A stretch of 9,461 bases of DNA from Rhodospirillaceae bacterium (lineage in GTDB: Bacteria > Pseudomonadota > Alphaproteobacteria > MPNO01 > UBA2964): positions 18,984-28,444 of the forward strand of contig PBOV01000014.1 of assembly GCA_002724505.1 (NCBI GenBank), written 5' to 3'. The notes beneath the pieces are model-generated. The model was not told the DNA's origin and searched no databases. It worked only from the letters and a program-made list of their open reading frames with translations. The translations under genes and the position numbers were made by a program. Within the stretch, counting starts at the first letter, position 1. Every line of letters starts with the position of its first letter. Below are positions 6,807 to 9,461 of this stretch, one piece after another.

Positions 6807-8774
6807 ATGGCGACTAAAACTAAAGCAAAGCCAGCTGAACCTACAGAAACTGCTGCCGAGGCGCCTGACGCCCCGTTAATTGACGCGACCGGTGCCGCCG
6901 TCAAGAAGCTTGTTCAAAAAGGTAAGGAAAAAGGTTTTGTCACCTATGACGATCTCAATCTCGCCCTGCCGCCCGAAGAGGTGTCCTCAGAACAAATCGA
7001 AGACACGATGTCAAGGCTCAATGAACTAGGAATAAATGTAATTGAGGATGAGGACTCAGAAGATGGAGAAACTGTCGTTCAAAATGATAACGAAGCGGCC
7101 ACCACGACTAAGAAAACCGGTGATGAGGATCTTGGTCGCACTGATGACCCGGTGCGGATGTATCTCCGCGAGATGGGGTCGGTCGAGTTGCTATCGCGCG
7201 AGGGTGAAATTGCGATCGCAAAACGTATAGAGGCTGGTCGCGATAAGATGATTCTTGGCCTGTGTTCAAGTCCGCTTACCCAGCGTGCTATTAGTCGCTG
7301 GAACGATGCGCTTAAGGATGAATTGGTATTGCTGCGGGATATCATCGATTTAGATGCGACCTATAACGCTTCGAATGAAAAGGTCGATATGTCTGCAATT
7401 AAGTTGGCCGAGGCCAACGGCGAAATATTCGAAGAAGAGGCTGAAGATGATAAGGACGAGGATGATGTCACAGAGAATGATGACGATGAGGCGTCCGAAG
7501 AAAACAATCTTTCGCTGAGTATGATGGAGGAAGCGCTTAAACCGAAGTTGTTTGAGACGTTCTCTAAAATTTCTTCAACTTATAAGAAAGCGGAAAAGCT
7601 ACGTACCAAAAAACTCGTAGCCATACGCGGTGGAGATGAATTTAAGCGCCCATCCGAACGGCGGCTGGAAAAGCTTGATGACGAGCTGGTTGAGATGCTT
7701 CAAACCGTTAAATTCAATAATACCTCTATAGAGGTATTGGTTGAAGAGCTTTATAATCACAATCGACGCATGGTGAAGGTTGAAGGTCAATTATTGCGTC
7801 TTGCACTCAGGTCTAAGGTTAAGCGAGCTACATTTCTCGAATCCTACTTCGGGCGTGAGCTTGACCCGCGTTGGACTGCTGCAATGGGCCGTAAAAAAGA
7901 ACCTGGCTGGAAAACCTTTACAACTAAGCATAAAGCTGAAATCAAGACGATACGGAGTGAAGTCGCCAGCGTCATTGATCGTATTGGGCTTCCACCAGCT
8001 GATCTCCGAGCTCTTGTCCTACAGGTGCAACGCGGTGAACGTGATGCTGCACGTGCCAAGAAGGAAATGGTAGAGGCTAATCTCCGGTTAGTGATTTCAA
8101 TCGCAAAAAAATATACCAACCGTGGTCTACAGTTTCTTGATTTGATCCAAGAGGGTAACATTGGATTAATGAAAGCGGTTGATAAGTTTGAGTATCGCCG
8201 TGGCTATAAATTCTCAACTTATGCGACGTGGTGGATTCGTCAGGCTATTACTCGTTCGATCGCCGATCAGGCCCGTACGATCCGTATCCCGGTACATATG
8301 ATCGAGACAATCAATAAGCTTGTCCGCACCAGCCGCCAAATTTTGCATGAGATAGGACGAGAACCAACTCCAGAAGAAATCTCGGGGCGCCTTGGTATGC
8401 CTCTTGAGAAGGTACGCAAAGTACTCAAAATCGCCAAGGAGCCAATCTCGTTAGAGACGCCGATTGGCGATGAGGAAGACAGTCACCTCGGCGACTTCAT
8501 TGAAGATAAGAACGCTATACAGCCGCTCGATGCTGCTATTCAGGGTAACCTGCGTGAGACTACCACTCGCGTCCTGGCTAGCCTCACGCCGCGTGAGGAA
8601 CGCGTGCTTCGTATGCGTTTTGGCATTGGGATGAACACCGACCATACTTTAGAGGAGGTTGGCCAGCAATTTTCAGTAACGCGCGAACGTATTAGGCAGA
8701 TAGAGGCTAAGGCACTGCGGAAACTCAAACACCCCTCCCGCTCGCGTTTGCTCCGAAGCTTTCTAGATACCTAA
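6807..8774 (+). CDS. rpoD: RNA polymerase primary sigma factor (sigma-70)
   Basis: RpoD directs RNA polymerase to housekeeping promoters. From the ATG at 6807 the protein has 655 residues, normal for alphaproteobacteria. Region 1.1 is at about 26-85 and region 1.2 at about 114-146 ([21 protein letters not shown]). A long non-conserved region follows (about 150-400) with a strongly acidic stretch at 206-234. Region 2 (about 420-500) contains [29 protein letters not shown] and the -10-reading and melting segment [17 protein letters not shown]. Region 3 spans about 500-575. Region 4 (about 580-655) includes the -35-reading helix-turn-helix [20 protein letters not shown]. The order of domains is complete, which separates it from the shorter heat-shock sigma RpoH. 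It follows dnaG after 215 bases. A TTG at 6789 gives six more residues in frame but is unlikely to be the start. Confidence 0.97.
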   Translation: MATKTKAKPAEPTETAAEAPDAPLIDATGAAVKKLVQKGKEKGFVTYDDLNLALPPEEVSSEQIEDTMSRLNELGINVIEDEDSEDGETVVQNDNEAATTTKKTGDEDLGRTDDPVRMYLREMGSVELLSREGEIAIAKRIEAGRDKMILGLCSSPLTQRAISRWNDALKDELVLLRDIIDLDATYNASNEKVDMSAIKLAEANGEIFEEEAEDDKDEDDVTENDDDEASEENNLSLSMMEEALKPKLFETFSKISSTYKKAEKLRTKKLVAIRGGDEFKRPSERRLEKLDDELVEMLQTVKFNNTSIEVLVEELYNHNRRMVKVEGQLLRLALRSKVKRATFLESYFGRELDPRWTAAMGRKKEPGWKTFTTKHKAEIKTIRSEVASVIDRIGLPPADLRALVLQVQRGERDAARAKKEMVEANLRLVISIAKKYTNRGLQFLDLIQEGNIGLMKAVDKFEYRRGYKFSTYATWWIRQAITRSIADQARTIRIPVHMIETINKLVRTSRQILHEIGREPTPEEISGRLGMPLEKVRKVLKIAKEPISLETPIGDEEDSHLGDFIEDKNAIQPLDAAIQGNLRETTTRVLASLTPREERVLRMRFGIGMNTDHTLEEVGQQFSVTRERIRQIEAKALRKLKHPSRSRLLRSFLDT

Positions 8775-8816
8775 CAGGGCGTGGCGAATATATACTCTTT
8801 ATTGCTACTCGATTTG

Positions 8817-9461
8817 TTAATATGGCCAGGGGTTATCGAAGCTGTCTAAAAAGGCTACTTTTTCAAGTGGTGTCCGGCTAATTGGACCAAATCTCCCCAC
8901 TGGATAGCCGATTGGTAGTATAGCGAAAGAGCTAACGTTATCGGGTAACCCGAGAAGCTTTTCGACTTCTACGCGGAACGTGATGTGGCGGGCGGTAAGA
9001 GTTGCGCCGAGCCCTAGTGCACGGGCAGCAAGCAACATATTCTGAACGGCCGGATATATTGATGCCCCACTTGAGGCGCTAGGCGAGTTGGCTTCCTCTG
9101 CACAAGCAATTATCCAGACCGGTGCCTTATGGAAGTTTTCTGTCAGATACTCAATAGCCGCCTCATTTCGGTGATGCTGATCTAGTGCTGGACCTGGCTC
9201 TTTCGGTGCTTGAGCATCGTGACGTGGTTTTTGTACCTCGTCATAAGCACGTTTGTAATAGACTTGAACCGCTTTTTTGATCTCTGGATCTTTGATTACA
9301 AGAAAGCGCCATTTTTGACTGTTACCACCATTTGGAGCGCAGGTAGCCGCCTCAAGAATTTGCGTAATTAAAGCATTCGGTATTGGATCGGGTTTGAGGC
9401 GCCGCATGGCACGCATAGTGCGCTGAATATCAAAAAGATCGGTGCTTTTAAGGTCTATTTT
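8817..9461 (-). CDS. Nitroreductase-family FMN-dependent oxidoreductase, start beyond the right edge
   Basis: The visible 214 residues match the nitroreductase fold, whose members use FMN and NAD(P)H to reduce nitro compounds, quinones and similar substrates. FMN-contact motifs are RAMRR (17-21 of the visible part) and PNGGNSQKWRF (43-53). They are followed by the central helix region YPAVQNMLLAARALGLGATLT (136-156) and the C-terminal block PIGYPVGRFGPISRTPLEKV (183-202). The frame is open to the last base of the window, and DLFDIQRTMRAMRRLKPDP is family-typical, so the methionines at 9416 and 9407 are internal and the real start lies outside. Only a few N-terminal residues should be missing. 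The gene converges on rpoD, with 42 bases between the stop codons and no clear terminator there. The natural substrate cannot be told. Confidence 0.88.
   Translation of the reverse strand, partial: KIDLKSTDLFDIQRTMRAMRRLKPDPIPNALITQILEAATCAPNGGNSQKWRFLVIKDPEIKKAVQVYYKRAYDEVQKPRHDAQAPKEPGPALDQHHRNEAAIEYLTENFHKAPVWIIACAEEANSPSASSGASIYPAVQNMLLAARALGLGATLTARHITFRVEVEKLLGLPDNVSSFAILPIGYPVGRFGPISRTPLEKVAFLDSFDNPWPY

Noticed and set aside
7422..7511. The acidic stretch in RpoD as a foreign insertion
   Set aside because: Acidic low-complexity segments are normal in the non-conserved region of primary sigma factors, and the frame and flanking regions are undisturbed.
8775..8816. Bidirectional terminator between rpoD and the nitroreductase gene
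   Set aside because: No inverted repeat with a T run was found in these 42 bases.

Overview
The window looks like chromosomal housekeeping DNA of an alphaproteobacterium of moderate GC content (about half by eye, not computed). The case rests on gene order and protein style: carB and carA on the minus strand, then yqeY, dnaG and rpoD on the plus strand. The RpoD has a long acidic region in its non-conserved domain, and the YqeY and DnaG sequences resemble those of Rhodospirillales-like or marine alphaproteobacteria. The exact lineage cannot be fixed from this sequence alone.

Left part, minus strand, read from right to left: carA (3832-2669), then a complete Rieske non-haem iron oxygenase gene of the VanA type (2569-1532), then the N-terminal 448 codons of carB (1346 to beyond the left edge). 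CarA and CarB form carbamoyl-phosphate synthetase, which feeds pyrimidine and arginine synthesis. The oxygenase between them has no evident link to that pathway. It has its own promoter-like sequence, a palindrome over the -10 box, a GTG start and the best Shine-Dalgarno sequence on this strand.

Centre and right, plus strand: a short divergent promoter region (3833-4032) separates carA from yqeY (4033-4494), dnaG primase (4558-6591) and rpoD, the primary sigma factor (6807-8774). This is the macromolecular-synthesis cluster with yqeY where enterobacteria have rpsU. A 215-base gap before rpoD may hold a separate rpoD promoter. At the right edge a nitroreductase-family gene (8817 to beyond 9461, minus strand) converges on rpoD. 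Its reading frame stays open to the window edge, so its start lies outside.

No RNA gene, insertion sequence, CRISPR array or phage gene was recognised, and no gap exceeds about 215 bases. I see no undescribed multi-gene system. The oddest feature is the separately controlled oxygenase gene lodged between carA and carB.
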